From: Chloroflexota bacterium
GTDB taxonomy: Bacteria > Chloroflexota > Limnocylindria > Limnocylindrales > CSP1-4
Direction: 5' to 3'
NCBI GenBank assembly: GCA_013698385.1
Contig: JACCVB010000285.1
Location: 1 to 8,600, forward strand
Length of the DNA stretch: 8,600 bases
The translations under genes and the position numbers were made by a program. This document shows positions 1 to 6,815 of this stretch, piece after piece. The first letter of the stretch is position 1; each line of letters begins with the position of its first letter. The notes below the pieces were generated by a model, which was not told where the DNA came from, did not search any database, and saw only the letters and a list, made by a program, of their open reading frames with translations.

Positions 1-292
1 CCTCTGTCGGGCGGCCACGCGCCGCGGCCGCCTCAGCCGCCACGATCAGGGCCAGGAGCGGGCCCTCGCCGTCGTGGATCGCCGCATCGGCGGCCTCGCC
101 GGCTCCCTCCAGGTCCCCGCTGCGCCAGCGAGCCTCGGCCAGGTCGACGAGCCCCGGTTCGTCCAGACCATCGCGCCCGGCCAGCGCTTCGAGCTCGGAG
201 CGCGCCAGGGCGAGAGACCCGAGGCGCAGATGGACGCCCGCCAGCAGCAGGTCCGCTTCCCGACCGGTAAACCGCTTCGCCGTCTCGCTCAT
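1..292 (-). CDS. Helical-repeat (TPR-like) protein, partial: N-terminal 97 residues
   Basis: This reading frame is open from an ATG at 292-290 to the left window edge with no stop; its C-terminus lies outside. The product starts MSETAKRFTGREADLLL. It is rich in Ala, Leu, Glu and Arg and contains amphipathic helical stretches. The segment LAEARWRSGDLEGAGEAADA (about residues 51-70) has the spacing of small and large residues typical of one tetratricopeptide-type helix pair, followed by another Ala-rich helix. No signal peptide or membrane segment is visible, so it is probably cytoplasmic. The ATG overlaps the stop codon of the upstream M16 peptidase gene in an ATGA junction, so the two genes are almost certainly co-transcribed and translationally coupled. 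The TPR assignment is inferred from pattern only. A generic alpha-helical protein of unknown function remains possible. No specific role can be given. Confidence 0.7.
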   Translation of the reverse strand, partial: MSETAKRFTGREADLLLAGVHLRLGSLALARSELEALAGRDGLDEPGLVDLAEARWRSGDLEGAGEAADAAIHDGEGPLLALIVAAEAAAARGRPTE

Positions 293-1557
293 GATGGCAG
301 CCGCAGATGCCGCTCCAGGCCGCGCAGGTGGCGGGCCGGGGCGACGGCCGCAAGGCGCAGCCGATCGTCGTGGACGAGATCGGTGGCGACACGTTGGACG
401 TCGGCCGCGGTGACCGCCTCGACTTCGGCCAGGGCCTCATCGAGGGTCAAAACCCGGTCGTGCAGCGCCTCCTGCCCGCCGATCCACGACGCCAGGTGGC
501 GGGTCTCGTCCATGCGCAGCTCCATCCCGCCGCCCAGGTAGCGCTTCGCCTTGTCCAGTTCCTCGACCGGGACGAGTTCGTCGCGCAGGCGCACGAACTC
601 GTCCAGGATCGCGCGCAGCGCCTCCGGCAATGCGGCTGGATCGACGCCCGCCGACACCTCGAGCGCGCCCGCGTCGGCGTAGTCGACGAGGCCCGAGCTG
701 ATGTCGTAGGCCAGCCCGCGCTCCTCGCGAACGGAAAGGAAGAGCCGGCTGCTCATCCCGTCCCCCAGGACCGCGTTCAGGATCGCCAGCGGCCAGCTAT
801 CCGGATGATCCCTGGGCAGGGCCGGCAGGCCGACGATGAGCTGGGCCTGGGTCGTGTGGCGCTTGCCGAGCATCGCCCGTTCGCCAGCGGGCAGGCTGGG
901 CGCCGGCGCCCAGGTCGGGAGCGGGCCATCGCCGGTGCCGAAGGCCGCGCCGGCAAGCGAGACGACCGCCTCATGATCGATGTCGCCGGCGACCGCGATG
1001 ACCGTGTTGGCCGGCCGGTACGTGGTCTGCCAGAACTCGCGGATGCTTGCCGCTGGCAGGGCCCGGACGCCGGCCTCGTCGCCGCAGATCTCGCGACCCA
1101 GGGGACCGTCGCCGAAGAGTGCCGTCTGGAACAGGGTCTGGCCGTACTCCGAGGGATCGTCGAGATAGGACCGGATCTCCTCGATGATCACGCTCCGCTC
1201 GCCTTCGATCTCGCGCGACGCGAGGGTCGGGCGCACGATCAGCTCACCCAGCACGTCCATCGCGCGCGCGGCCTCACGGCGCGGCACCCGCACCCAGTAG
1301 ACGGTCGATTCGCGGTCCGTGGCTGCGTTGAACGAGCCGCCGACGCCTTCGATCGCCTCGCTGATGGCGCGCGTCGAGGGATACGCGGCCGTGCCCTTGA
1401 ACGTGATGTGCTCCATGAAATGGGCCGCGCCGGCCTCGTCCGCGGATTCCAGCCGCGAACCAGCCAGGACGTACGCCGCGATGGAGACCGAACGGGCCCC
1501 CGCCAGGCGGGCGCTGATGACGCGCGGCCCCTCGGGCAACGCGGTCCGTTCGAACAT
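289..1557 (-). CDS. M16-family zinc metallopeptidase (processing-peptidase-like)
   Basis: The product is a single-unit M16 peptidase (pitrilysin / mitochondrial processing peptidase type) of 422 residues, the usual length for the bacterial M16B subfamily. With the start at 1557, the inverted zinc motif HFMEH lies at residues 46-50 (His46 and His50 as ligands, Glu49 as general base). The third ligand is Glu127 in RSVIIEEI, exactly 76 residues after the motif. The C-terminal half carries LGDGMSSRL and then RGLAYDISS, whose Arg280 and Tyr284 match the R/Y pair that binds substrate in this family. The gene therefore encodes both halves of the clam-shell and appears catalytically intact. I chose the ATG at 1557 because homologues begin at the equivalent of MFERTALPEG and because a TACCAT box lies 8 nt upstream, suggesting a leaderless mRNA. 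An in-frame GTG at 1590 would add 11 residues. There is no signal peptide, so it is probably cytoplasmic; the substrate is unknown. It shares an operon with the partial gene downstream. Confidence 0.93.
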   Translation of the reverse strand: MFERTALPEGPRVISARLAGARSVSIAAYVLAGSRLESADEAGAAHFMEHITFKGTAAYPSTRAISEAIEGVGGSFNAATDRESTVYWVRVPRREAARAMDVLGELIVRPTLASREIEGERSVIIEEIRSYLDDPSEYGQTLFQTALFGDGPLGREICGDEAGVRALPAASIREFWQTTYRPANTVIAVAGDIDHEAVVSLAGAAFGTGDGPLPTWAPAPSLPAGERAMLGKRHTTQAQLIVGLPALPRDHPDSWPLAILNAVLGDGMSSRLFLSVREERGLAYDISSGLVDYADAGALEVSAGVDPAALPEALRAILDEFVRLRDELVPVEELDKAKRYLGGGMELRMDETRHLASWIGGQEALHDRVLTLDEALAEVEAVTAADVQRVATDLVHDDRLRLAAVAPARHLRGLERHLRLPS

Positions 1558-1565
1558 CGCGGCCG

Positions 1566-1571
1566 ATGGTA
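1566..1571 (-). promoter_or_regulatory. Putative -10 box of the M16 peptidase gene (leaderless)
   Basis: On the minus strand TACCAT fits the TANNNT -10 consensus and ends 8 nt before the ATG at 1557. That spacing places the transcription start at or next to the start codon. No Shine-Dalgarno sequence precedes this ATG, which agrees with a leaderless message. No convincing -35 box is seen at the expected distance. The call rests on motif and spacing only. Confidence 0.4.
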
Positions 1572-1623
1572 CAGGAACGCCATGCCGCACCAGAGCGCTG
1601 CTTTTCCCCTGACGCGACCGGCC

Positions 1624-1636
1624 CGGTCCGGGACCG
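1624..1636. repeat. Short perfect inverted repeat in the divergent intergenic region
   Basis: The 13-bp sequence CGGTCCGGGACCG has perfect 6-bp arms around one central base. It sits between the divergent M16 and transporter promoters, about 37 bp upstream of the putative transporter -10 box. The position would suit an operator, but palindromes this short are frequent in GC-rich DNA. Confidence 0.3.
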
Positions 1637-1650
1637 CAAGATTCACGGCG

Positions 1651-1689
1651 TTCCCTTGCCCGGCCGCGCCGCTATCCTGTCGCGGGACA
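1651..1689 (+). promoter_or_regulatory. Putative promoter and overlapping dyad of the ABC importer operon
   Basis: TATCCT at 1673-1678 resembles a -10 box. A weak -35-like TTCCCT lies at 1651-1656, 16 bp upstream. A small dyad, TGTC-GCGG-GACA (1678-1689), overlaps the predicted transcription start near 1685 and could be an operator. Such a start would leave a leader of about 67 nt containing a strong ribosome binding site. I see no riboswitch-like structure in this leader. The call rests on motifs and position only. Confidence 0.35.
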
Positions 1690-1734
1690 CGTCGCGCCGG
1701 TCATCGATCCGATGGCGAGGCCGGCATCGTTGTT

Positions 1735-1744
1735 GGAGGAGGAG
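1735..1744 (+). promoter_or_regulatory. Strong Shine-Dalgarno site of the BMP lipoprotein gene
   Basis: GGAGGAGGAG ends 7 nt before the ATG at 1752. It fixes this start over longer in-frame extensions (the frame is open from 1566), and the lipoprotein signal begins exactly here. It is the strongest ribosome binding site in the window, consistent with a solute-binding protein being made in excess over its permeases. Confidence 0.8.
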
Positions 1745-1751
1745 ATCGGTG

Positions 1752-3110
1752 ATGCGGCGACACCTATCGTGGATTGCGCTCCTGTCGAGCGCGGTGCTCA
1801 TCGCGAGCGCCTGTGCGACCACCCCTGGCGCTTCGAATGGGCCGACGGCCGCGGCCACCACCGGGGGAGCAGCCAGCGGGGCGGCCACCGCCGAGCCGGC
1901 CTCCGCCGCGCCATCTGCCGAAGAGGCGTCAGCGGCACCGTCCGAGGGTGGGGCCGGTGGCGCGTGCGCCGGAACCGGCGCCCAGGCCGGGGGGGACCTC
2001 CAGGTGCCGGACGTCGAGGCCGGCAAGTTCAACGTCGCGATGGTCCTGATCGGTCCGCACGATGATGGCGGCTGGAGCCAGGCCCACTACGAAGGCCTCC
2101 AGTTCGTGTGCGAGAACGTGCCGGATTCCCACGTCGCGTACGTCGAGCTCGTGCCCGAGGGCGCGGACTCCGAGCAGGTCTTCCGCAGCCTCGCGCGCAA
2201 GGGCTTCCAGTTCATCATCGGAACGTCTTTCGGGTACATGGACCCGATGGCTACCGTGGCCGAGGAGTTCCCCAAGACGACCTTCCTGCACCTCACCGGC
2301 TTCAAGTCCAACGGCAAGAACTTCGGCAACTTCTTCGGGGCGATGGAGGACTTCAAGTACCTGGCCGGCATGGTCGCCGGATCGCGGGCCAAGAAGGACG
2401 GCAACCCCAAGCTCGGCTACATGGCGACCTTCCCGATCCCCGAGGAGATCCGCCTGGGCAACGCGATCATGCTTGGTGCCAAGCAAACCTGCCCCGAGTG
2501 CACGATGGATATCCGCTTCATCAACACCTGGCATGACCCGGTCAAGGAACGCGACGGAGCCGCTTCGCTGTTCGATGCGGGCGCGCAGGTCGTCTTCACC
2601 GGGGCGGACACACCCGCCAACGCCGATGTCGCCGCCGAGAAGGGCAAGTGGGCCGTCACCTACGACCACCCGTCCTCGTGCAAGAACGAGGCGTGCCTGA
2701 CCGCGCCCTACTGGATCTGGGGTCCCGAATACGCCCGGATCGCCGAGCAGGTCAAGGCCGGCTCGTATACCGCGGGTTACGAGTACTTCGACGCCGAATC
2801 GCAGGCGATGGGGCTGTATGGCTTCATGGCCGGCGAGACGGCCCAGAAGGGCATCGTGGACCTGCCGGCGGCTGACGTGCAGCTGATCAAGGACACCCTG
2901 TCCAAGATGCTGAACGGCGACTTCACCCGCTTCGATGTCTTCGCCGGACCTATCAAGGACAACACCGGCAAGGAGATCGTTGCCGCCGGGGCCAAGCTGG
3001 AGCAGAGCGATCTTGACCAGTTCCCGCCGGGTGCTCCGGGCGCCGAATGCAAGGTCTGCATGTACTGGTGGGCCGACGGGATCACGGTGGAGCTCCCGCC
3101 GTTGTCCTGA
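1752..3110 (+). CDS. BMP-family ABC transporter solute-binding lipoprotein
   Basis: This is the ligand-capturing lipoprotein of the importer encoded downstream (452 aa). The signal peptide has Arg2-Arg3, a hydrophobic core at residues 8-18 and the lipobox-like LIASAC, with Cys21 as the lipidation site. Residues about 22-85 form a low-complexity Ala/Ser/Thr/Pro/Glu/Gly linker that would lift the binding domain off the membrane. From about 93 to 452 runs a BMP (PnrA/TmpC/Med-like) fold: FNVAMVLIGPHDDGGWSQAH, then GFQFIIGTSFGYMDP, FGAMEDFKYLAGMVAG, INTWHDPVKERDGAASL and the Trp-rich APYWIWGPEY. BMP proteins commonly bind nucleosides, and the gene order matches Bacillus nucleoside importers, but this GWSQAH/NTWHDP/APYWIWGP subgroup may bind something else, so the ligand is open. 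Besides Cys21 there are eight cysteines: 72, 120, 247/250 (CPEC), 310/315 and 433/436 (CKVC), an unusual number for this family. Confidence 0.95.
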   Translation: MRRHLSWIALLSSAVLIASACATTPGASNGPTAAATTGGAASGAATAEPASAAPSAEEASAAPSEGGAGGACAGTGAQAGGDLQVPDVEAGKFNVAMVLIGPHDDGGWSQAHYEGLQFVCENVPDSHVAYVELVPEGADSEQVFRSLARKGFQFIIGTSFGYMDPMATVAEEFPKTTFLHLTGFKSNGKNFGNFFGAMEDFKYLAGMVAGSRAKKDGNPKLGYMATFPIPEEIRLGNAIMLGAKQTCPECTMDIRFINTWHDPVKERDGAASLFDAGAQVVFTGADTPANADVAAEKGKWAVTYDHPSSCKNEACLTAPYWIWGPEYARIAEQVKAGSYTAGYEYFDAESQAMGLYGFMAGETAQKGIVDLPAADVQLIKDTLSKMLNGDFTRFDVFAGPIKDNTGKEIVAAGAKLEQSDLDQFPPGAPGAECKVCMYWWADGITVELPPLS

Positions 3111-3133
3111 GCGGTCACCCGCGACATGATCCG

Positions 3134-4732
3134 ATGACCGGGTCCATGGATCACCCGACTCCGACGATGCCGCTCGCCATCGAGGCGCGCGGCATCGTCA
3201 AGTCATTCCCGGGAGTCCTCGCCAACGACCAGGTCGACTTCGATCTCCGAGTCGGCGAGGTCCATGCCCTGCTGGGCGAGAACGGGGCGGGCAAGAGCAC
3301 GCTCATGAACGTCCTGGCCGGGCTCTATCAGCCCGAAGCCGGTGAGCTGCTAGTGGACGGGGCGGCCGTCAGGTTCCGCTCGCCGCGCGATGCGATCGCC
3401 GCCGGCATCGGCATGGTCCATCAACACTTCACCCTGGTCCCATCCCAGACCGTCACGGAGAACGTGCTGCTGGGGCTGCCCCTCCCCCGTTTTCGTCTGG
3501 ACCTGCGCCGCGCCGAGGCCTCGGTCGCGGAGATGGCCGAAGGCGTCGGGATGCGGGTCGACCCCCGTGCCCGGGTCTGGCAGCTCTCCGTCGGGGAGCA
3601 GCAGCGGGTCGAGATCCTCAAGATGCTCTATCGGGGCGCCCGGATCCTGATCATGGACGAGCCCACGGCCGTCCTCGCACCGCAGGAGGCGGAGGAACTC
3701 TTCGCGACCCTGCGCACGATGACCGGCACGGGTCGCAGCGTCGTCTTCATCAGCCACAAGCTGGGCGAAGTCCTGGCCGTTGCTGATCGGATCACGGTCA
3801 TGCGCGCCGGCCGCGTGACCGCTGCCGCCATCTCACCGGTGGGCAGCACCCCGGCCGACCTTGCCCGCCTGATGGTCGGCCGCCCGGTCCTCGAGACGCT
3901 GGAGCGAGCGGATGCGGCACCCGGGCGCGTCGTCCTCTCCGCGGCGGACGTCCACGCCTCCAACGACCGGGGCATCGAGTCCCTGCGCGGCGTCTCGCTC
4001 CAGGTCCGGGCGGGCGAGATCGTAGGCATCGCGGCCGTCGCCGGAAACGGCCAGTCCGAACTCGCGGAGGCGCTCACCGGCCTCCGCCGCTGCACCGGGC
4101 GGATCGTCGTGGATGGGGTGGACATCGGTGGGCAGGCCGCGGGGGCTGCGCTCCGGGCAGGCGTCGGCCATGTCCCGGAGGACCGCGCGCGCGTGGGCAG
4201 TGCCCCCAACCTGTCCATCGTGGACAACCTGGTCATGAAGCGCTTTCGGCGGCCTCCCCTGGCCCGCGGACCGTTCCTCGACGACGGCGCCGCGCGGGCC
4301 CTCGCGACGGACCTCAAGGCGCGCTACTCGATCTCCGCGCCGTCGATCGATTCCCCGGTGCGGATCCTGTCGGGTGGCAACTTGCAGCGACTCATCCTGG
4401 CCCGCGAGATCGAAGCCGCTCCAGCCGTCCTGATCGCGGTCCAGCCCACGCGCGGCCTGGACGTCGGGGCGATCGAGGTCGTCCACCGGCTGCTCCTGGA
4501 ACTGCGGACCAAGGGCACGGCCATCCTGCTCATCTCCGAGGAGCTCGACGAGCTGCGGACCCTGGCGGACCGGCTACTGGTCATGTTCGAGGGACGGATC
4601 AGCGCGGAGATGCCCGCGGGCGGAGCCGACCTCCACGAGATCGGGATGCACATGACCGGTGGGGCCGGCGTCGAGGCCCTGGCCGGCATGGCGGCCGCGG
4701 TAGCGAGCGCGCCCGGGGCGCCGCCGCCATGA
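3134..4732 (+). CDS. ABC importer ATPase with two fused nucleotide-binding domains (YufO/RbsA type)
   Basis: This is the energy-coupling subunit (532 aa) with two ATP-binding cassettes in tandem, the arrangement of RbsA, MglA and YufO. NBD1 is complete: Walker A GENGAGKST (48-56), Q-loop Gln97, signature LSVGE (151-155), Walker B ILIMDEP with Glu176, and switch His208. NBD2 has lost key catalytic residues: its Walker A reads AGNGQSEL (no GKS/T), the Walker B glutamate is Gln (AVQPTRGLD, about 435-443) and the H-loop reads ISEE. Its signature LSGGN (412-416) is intact. This asymmetry is normal for the class: one composite site hydrolyses ATP and the other mainly binds it. The gene begins 23 nt after the lipoprotein gene and its stop overlaps the first permease in ATGA. 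ATG codons at 3134, 3146 and 3167 are all in frame and none has a clear ribosome binding site. Homologues usually start close to the last (MPLAIEARG). Confidence 0.94.
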   Translation: MTGSMDHPTPTMPLAIEARGIVKSFPGVLANDQVDFDLRVGEVHALLGENGAGKSTLMNVLAGLYQPEAGELLVDGAAVRFRSPRDAIAAGIGMVHQHFTLVPSQTVTENVLLGLPLPRFRLDLRRAEASVAEMAEGVGMRVDPRARVWQLSVGEQQRVEILKMLYRGARILIMDEPTAVLAPQEAEELFATLRTMTGTGRSVVFISHKLGEVLAVADRITVMRAGRVTAAAISPVGSTPADLARLMVGRPVLETLERADAAPGRVVLSAADVHASNDRGIESLRGVSLQVRAGEIVGIAAVAGNGQSELAEALTGLRRCTGRIVVDGVDIGGQAAGAALRAGVGHVPEDRARVGSAPNLSIVDNLVMKRFRRPPLARGPFLDDGAARALATDLKARYSISAPSIDSPVRILSGGNLQRLILAREIEAAPAVLIAVQPTRGLDVGAIEVVHRLLLELRTKGTAILLISEELDELRTLADRLLVMFEGRISAEMPAGGADLHEIGMHMTGGAGVEALAGMAAAVASAPGAPPP

Positions 4733-5820
4733 TCGTTCGCCTCGAACCTCGAGGGGCGGTCGCCGGCTGGGTCTCGGCCGCGATGACCGTGGCCGCGTTG
4801 ATCGTCGCGTTCGTCATCGGAGGCCTGGTCCTGGCCTTCGTCGGTGGCGATCCGGTTCGCGTCTACCTGCACATCGTGAACGCCGCCTTCGGGAACATCG
4901 GGGTGATCAGCGACACGCTGGTCAAGGCCACGCCGCTGATCCTGACCGGCCTGGCGTGTGCCCTCGCCTTCCGGATGCGCCTCTGGAACATCGGGGCGGA
5001 GGGCCAGTTCCTGCTGGGAGCGTGGGGCGCCAGCGCGGTCGTTCTTGCGCCGGTCCTGCCCGTGGGCACGCCGGCCATCGTGGTCATCCCGGTGATGATG
5101 CTCGCTGGCGCGATGGCCGGAGCCGCATGGGGCCTCATCCCGGGCCTGCTCCGGGCTCGCCTTGGGGTCAACGAGATCATCACCACCCTGATGCTCAACT
5201 ACATCGCCCTGGCCTGGCTTCAGTTCTGGGTCTTCGGGCCATGGAGCGAAGGTGGGTTCCAGCAGTCGGTCACGTTTCCCAGGACCGCCTGGCTGCCCCG
5301 CCTGACCGACTTCGCCGCAAGCGTGCCTGCCTTGGGCGGACTGACCACGCATCTCGGGCTCGTCTTTGCCCTCGTCGCGACCGCGATCATGTGGGTCGTC
5401 GTTTCGCGCACCAGGTTCGGCTACGAGATGCGGCTGATCGGCGACAACCCGACGGCCGCGCGCTACGCCGGCGTCGATATCGCGCGGTACGTCATCGTGG
5501 TGTTCGCCGTCTCGGGCGCCCTCGCCGGCCTGGCCGGCATGAGCGAGGTGTCGGGCGTCGTCCATCGGCTCCAGGACCGGATCTCGCCGGGCTACGGCTT
5601 CACGGCGATCATCATCGCGTACCTCGCTCGCCTGGGGCCGTGGAGGGTGGTCCTCGCATCCATCCTGTTCGGGGCGCTGATCCTGGCTGGCCGCGAGATC
5701 CAGCCGTCCGGCGTGCCCGCGATGATCCAGGGGATCATCCTGTTCTGCCTGATCGGGAGCGACGTGCTGGTGCGCTACCGGGTGCGTGTCGCGCGACGCG
5801 GCGCGGTGGGGGCGACCTGA
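4729..5820 (+). CDS. ABC importer permease subunit 1 (YufP-like, BPD_transp_2 family)
   Basis: This is one half of the transmembrane pore (363 aa) of the importer, from the branched-chain amino acid / sugar / nucleoside permease superfamily. It is strongly hydrophobic, with about nine likely membrane segments, near residues 13-38, 64-80, 94-110, 116-138, 150-170, 205-226, 253-272, 290-322 and 330-346. Family landmarks are ALAFRMRLWNIGAEGQFLLG (79-98), GVNEIITTLMLNYIA (146-160) and GYGFTAIIIAYLARLGP (288-304). The short cytoplasmic N-terminus (MIVRLEPRG) carries basic residues. Its ATG overlaps the ATPase stop by 4 nt, so translation is coupled and no separate ribosome binding site is needed. 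Its own TGA overlaps the next ATG. Family knowledge suggests nucleoside or related uptake, but the sequence does not settle the substrate. Confidence 0.94.
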   Translation: MIVRLEPRGAVAGWVSAAMTVAALIVAFVIGGLVLAFVGGDPVRVYLHIVNAAFGNIGVISDTLVKATPLILTGLACALAFRMRLWNIGAEGQFLLGAWGASAVVLAPVLPVGTPAIVVIPVMMLAGAMAGAAWGLIPGLLRARLGVNEIITTLMLNYIALAWLQFWVFGPWSEGGFQQSVTFPRTAWLPRLTDFAASVPALGGLTTHLGLVFALVATAIMWVVVSRTRFGYEMRLIGDNPTAARYAGVDIARYVIVVFAVSGALAGLAGMSEVSGVVHRLQDRISPGYGFTAIIIAYLARLGPWRVVLASILFGALILAGREIQPSGVPAMIQGIILFCLIGSDVLVRYRVRVARRGAVGAT

Positions 5821-6788
5821 TGGACCTCACCCTGATTTTGGCCGCAGGCGTGGCCAGCGGAACGGTCCTGCTGTTCGCGGCCATCGGCGAGATCTTCGCC
5901 GAGCGGGCGGGCGTGCTCAATCTCGGCGTCGAGGGAATGATGCTGATCGGTGCCGTGGCCGGCTTCTCCGCGGCGGCTGCGACCGGCAACCCGTGGCTGG
6001 CGCTCATCGTGGCGATGCTCGCCGGCGGCCTGCTCAGCGTGCTGCACGGGGTCGTGTCCATCCACCTGCGCGCCGACCAGGTCGTGTCCGGGCTGGCCCT
6101 GACCTTCCTCGGCACGGGACTTGCCCGCGTCCTCGGGAACGGCCTCTCGAGCGTCGGTGCCGTGGCTACGCTGCCTCGCCTGACCGTCCCGCTCCTGGCC
6201 GACATCCCGTTCCTGGGAGGCATCTTCTTCCGTGACCAGAGCGTCCTGACCTACGTCGGGTTCGCCCTGGTTCCGCTCGCCTGGTACTGGATCCATCGGA
6301 CGCGGCCCGGCCTCCATCTGCGGGCGGTCGGGGAGCGGCCGGCTGCCGCCGACGCACAGGGAGTCGACGTCGTCCTGACCCGCTACGCCTACGTGGTGCT
6401 GGGCGGGATCCTGGCGGGCCTGGCCGGAGCGACGATCACCCTGGCCATCTCGCCCGGCTGGTTCGGCGACCAGACGGTGGGTGGGCGCGGCTGGATCGCG
6501 ATCGGACTCGTGATCTTCGCGCAGTGGAGTCCGGTCCGGGCCGCCGTCGGCGCCTACCTGTTCGGGGCGATCTTCCGATCCATCCTCGACGTGCAGGGGG
6601 TGGACACGATCCTGGGCGTCGCGAATCCCTTCGCGGCCGGCCGGTCCGCCACGTTCTTCCTGGAGATGCTGCCGTACCTGTTCGTGATCGTCGTCGTGAT
6701 CATCGGTTCACGCGAGGCGCTGCGCCAGCGGATCGGGGCACCGGCAGCGCTCGGCCTGCCGTATGTCCGGGGTGAACGCGGGGCTTGA
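5820..6788 (+). CDS. ABC importer permease subunit 2 (YufQ-like, BPD_transp_2 family)
   Basis: This is the second half of the heterodimeric pore (322 aa). The family landmarks are FAERAGVLNLGVEGMMLIGA (26-45), the loop LRADQVVSGLALTFLGTG (83-100), a cytoplasmic RTRPGLHLRAVGERP stretch (160-174), and GGRGWIAIGLVIFAQWSPVRA (221-241), which matches the conserved loop-helix of YufQ-type subunits. About eight membrane segments are apparent, ending near residue 295, followed by a basic C-terminal tail. The gene starts one base into the stop of subunit 1 (TGATG), a tight translational coupling that suits equal production of the two halves. It is the last gene of the operon: the next gene is convergent and begins 27 bp further on. 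No obvious rho-independent terminator is present in that gap. Confidence 0.94.
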   Translation: MDLTLILAAGVASGTVLLFAAIGEIFAERAGVLNLGVEGMMLIGAVAGFSAAAATGNPWLALIVAMLAGGLLSVLHGVVSIHLRADQVVSGLALTFLGTGLARVLGNGLSSVGAVATLPRLTVPLLADIPFLGGIFFRDQSVLTYVGFALVPLAWYWIHRTRPGLHLRAVGERPAAADAQGVDVVLTRYAYVVLGGILAGLAGATITLAISPGWFGDQTVGGRGWIAIGLVIFAQWSPVRAAVGAYLFGAIFRSILDVQGVDTILGVANPFAAGRSATFFLEMLPYLFVIVVVIIGSREALRQRIGAPAALGLPYVRGERGA

Positions 6789-6815
6789 GGGCGGCCCCGA
6801 ACGGCGGGCAGTCGA
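6789..6815. other. Convergent 27-bp gap without a clear terminator
   Basis: The gap lies between the stop of permease 2 (plus strand) and the stop of the unknown gene (minus strand). It contains only a weak GC stem of about 4 bp (GCCC...GGGC) and no T-tract on either strand. Transcripts from the two sides may therefore run into each other or end by Rho. Confidence 0.5.

Noticed and set aside
1558..1751. Riboswitch (purine or other) in the leader of the nucleoside-type importer
   Set aside because: The predicted leader is only about 67 nt and shows no three-way junction or conserved core. Only small dyads are visible.
307..1752. Long plus-strand frame of 481 codons opposite the M16 gene
   Set aside because: It is antisense to a gene with intact zinc-site motifs. 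Its Arg/Gly/Ala/Asp-rich product resembles no family, and long antisense frames arise by chance at this GC content.
1929..2669. Minus-strand frame of 246 codons opposite the BMP gene
   Set aside because: It is a shadow of the solute-binding protein gene and has no motif or ribosome binding site of its own.
4013..4600. Loss of Walker A lysine, catalytic Glu and switch His in NBD2 of the ATPase, considered as gene decay
   Set aside because: The same asymmetric degeneration is normal in RbsA/MglA/YufO-type double ATPases; NBD1 is complete and the NBD2 signature motif is intact.
4324..5565. Minus-strand frame of 413 codons across the ATPase-permease junction
   Set aside because: It lies antisense to two clearly conserved genes and its product is dominated by Asp, Arg, Gly and His without recognisable motifs.
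4956..6788. Plus-strand frame of 610 codons, starting inside permease 1 and reaching the end of permease 2
   Set aside because: Its first part is an Arg/Pro/Gly-rich out-of-frame shadow of permease 1. Only the part from 5820 is real, and that is permease 2 with its own coupled start.
6789..6815. Bidirectional terminator between the convergent genes
   Set aside because: Only a 4-bp stem can be drawn and there is no T-tract on either strand.
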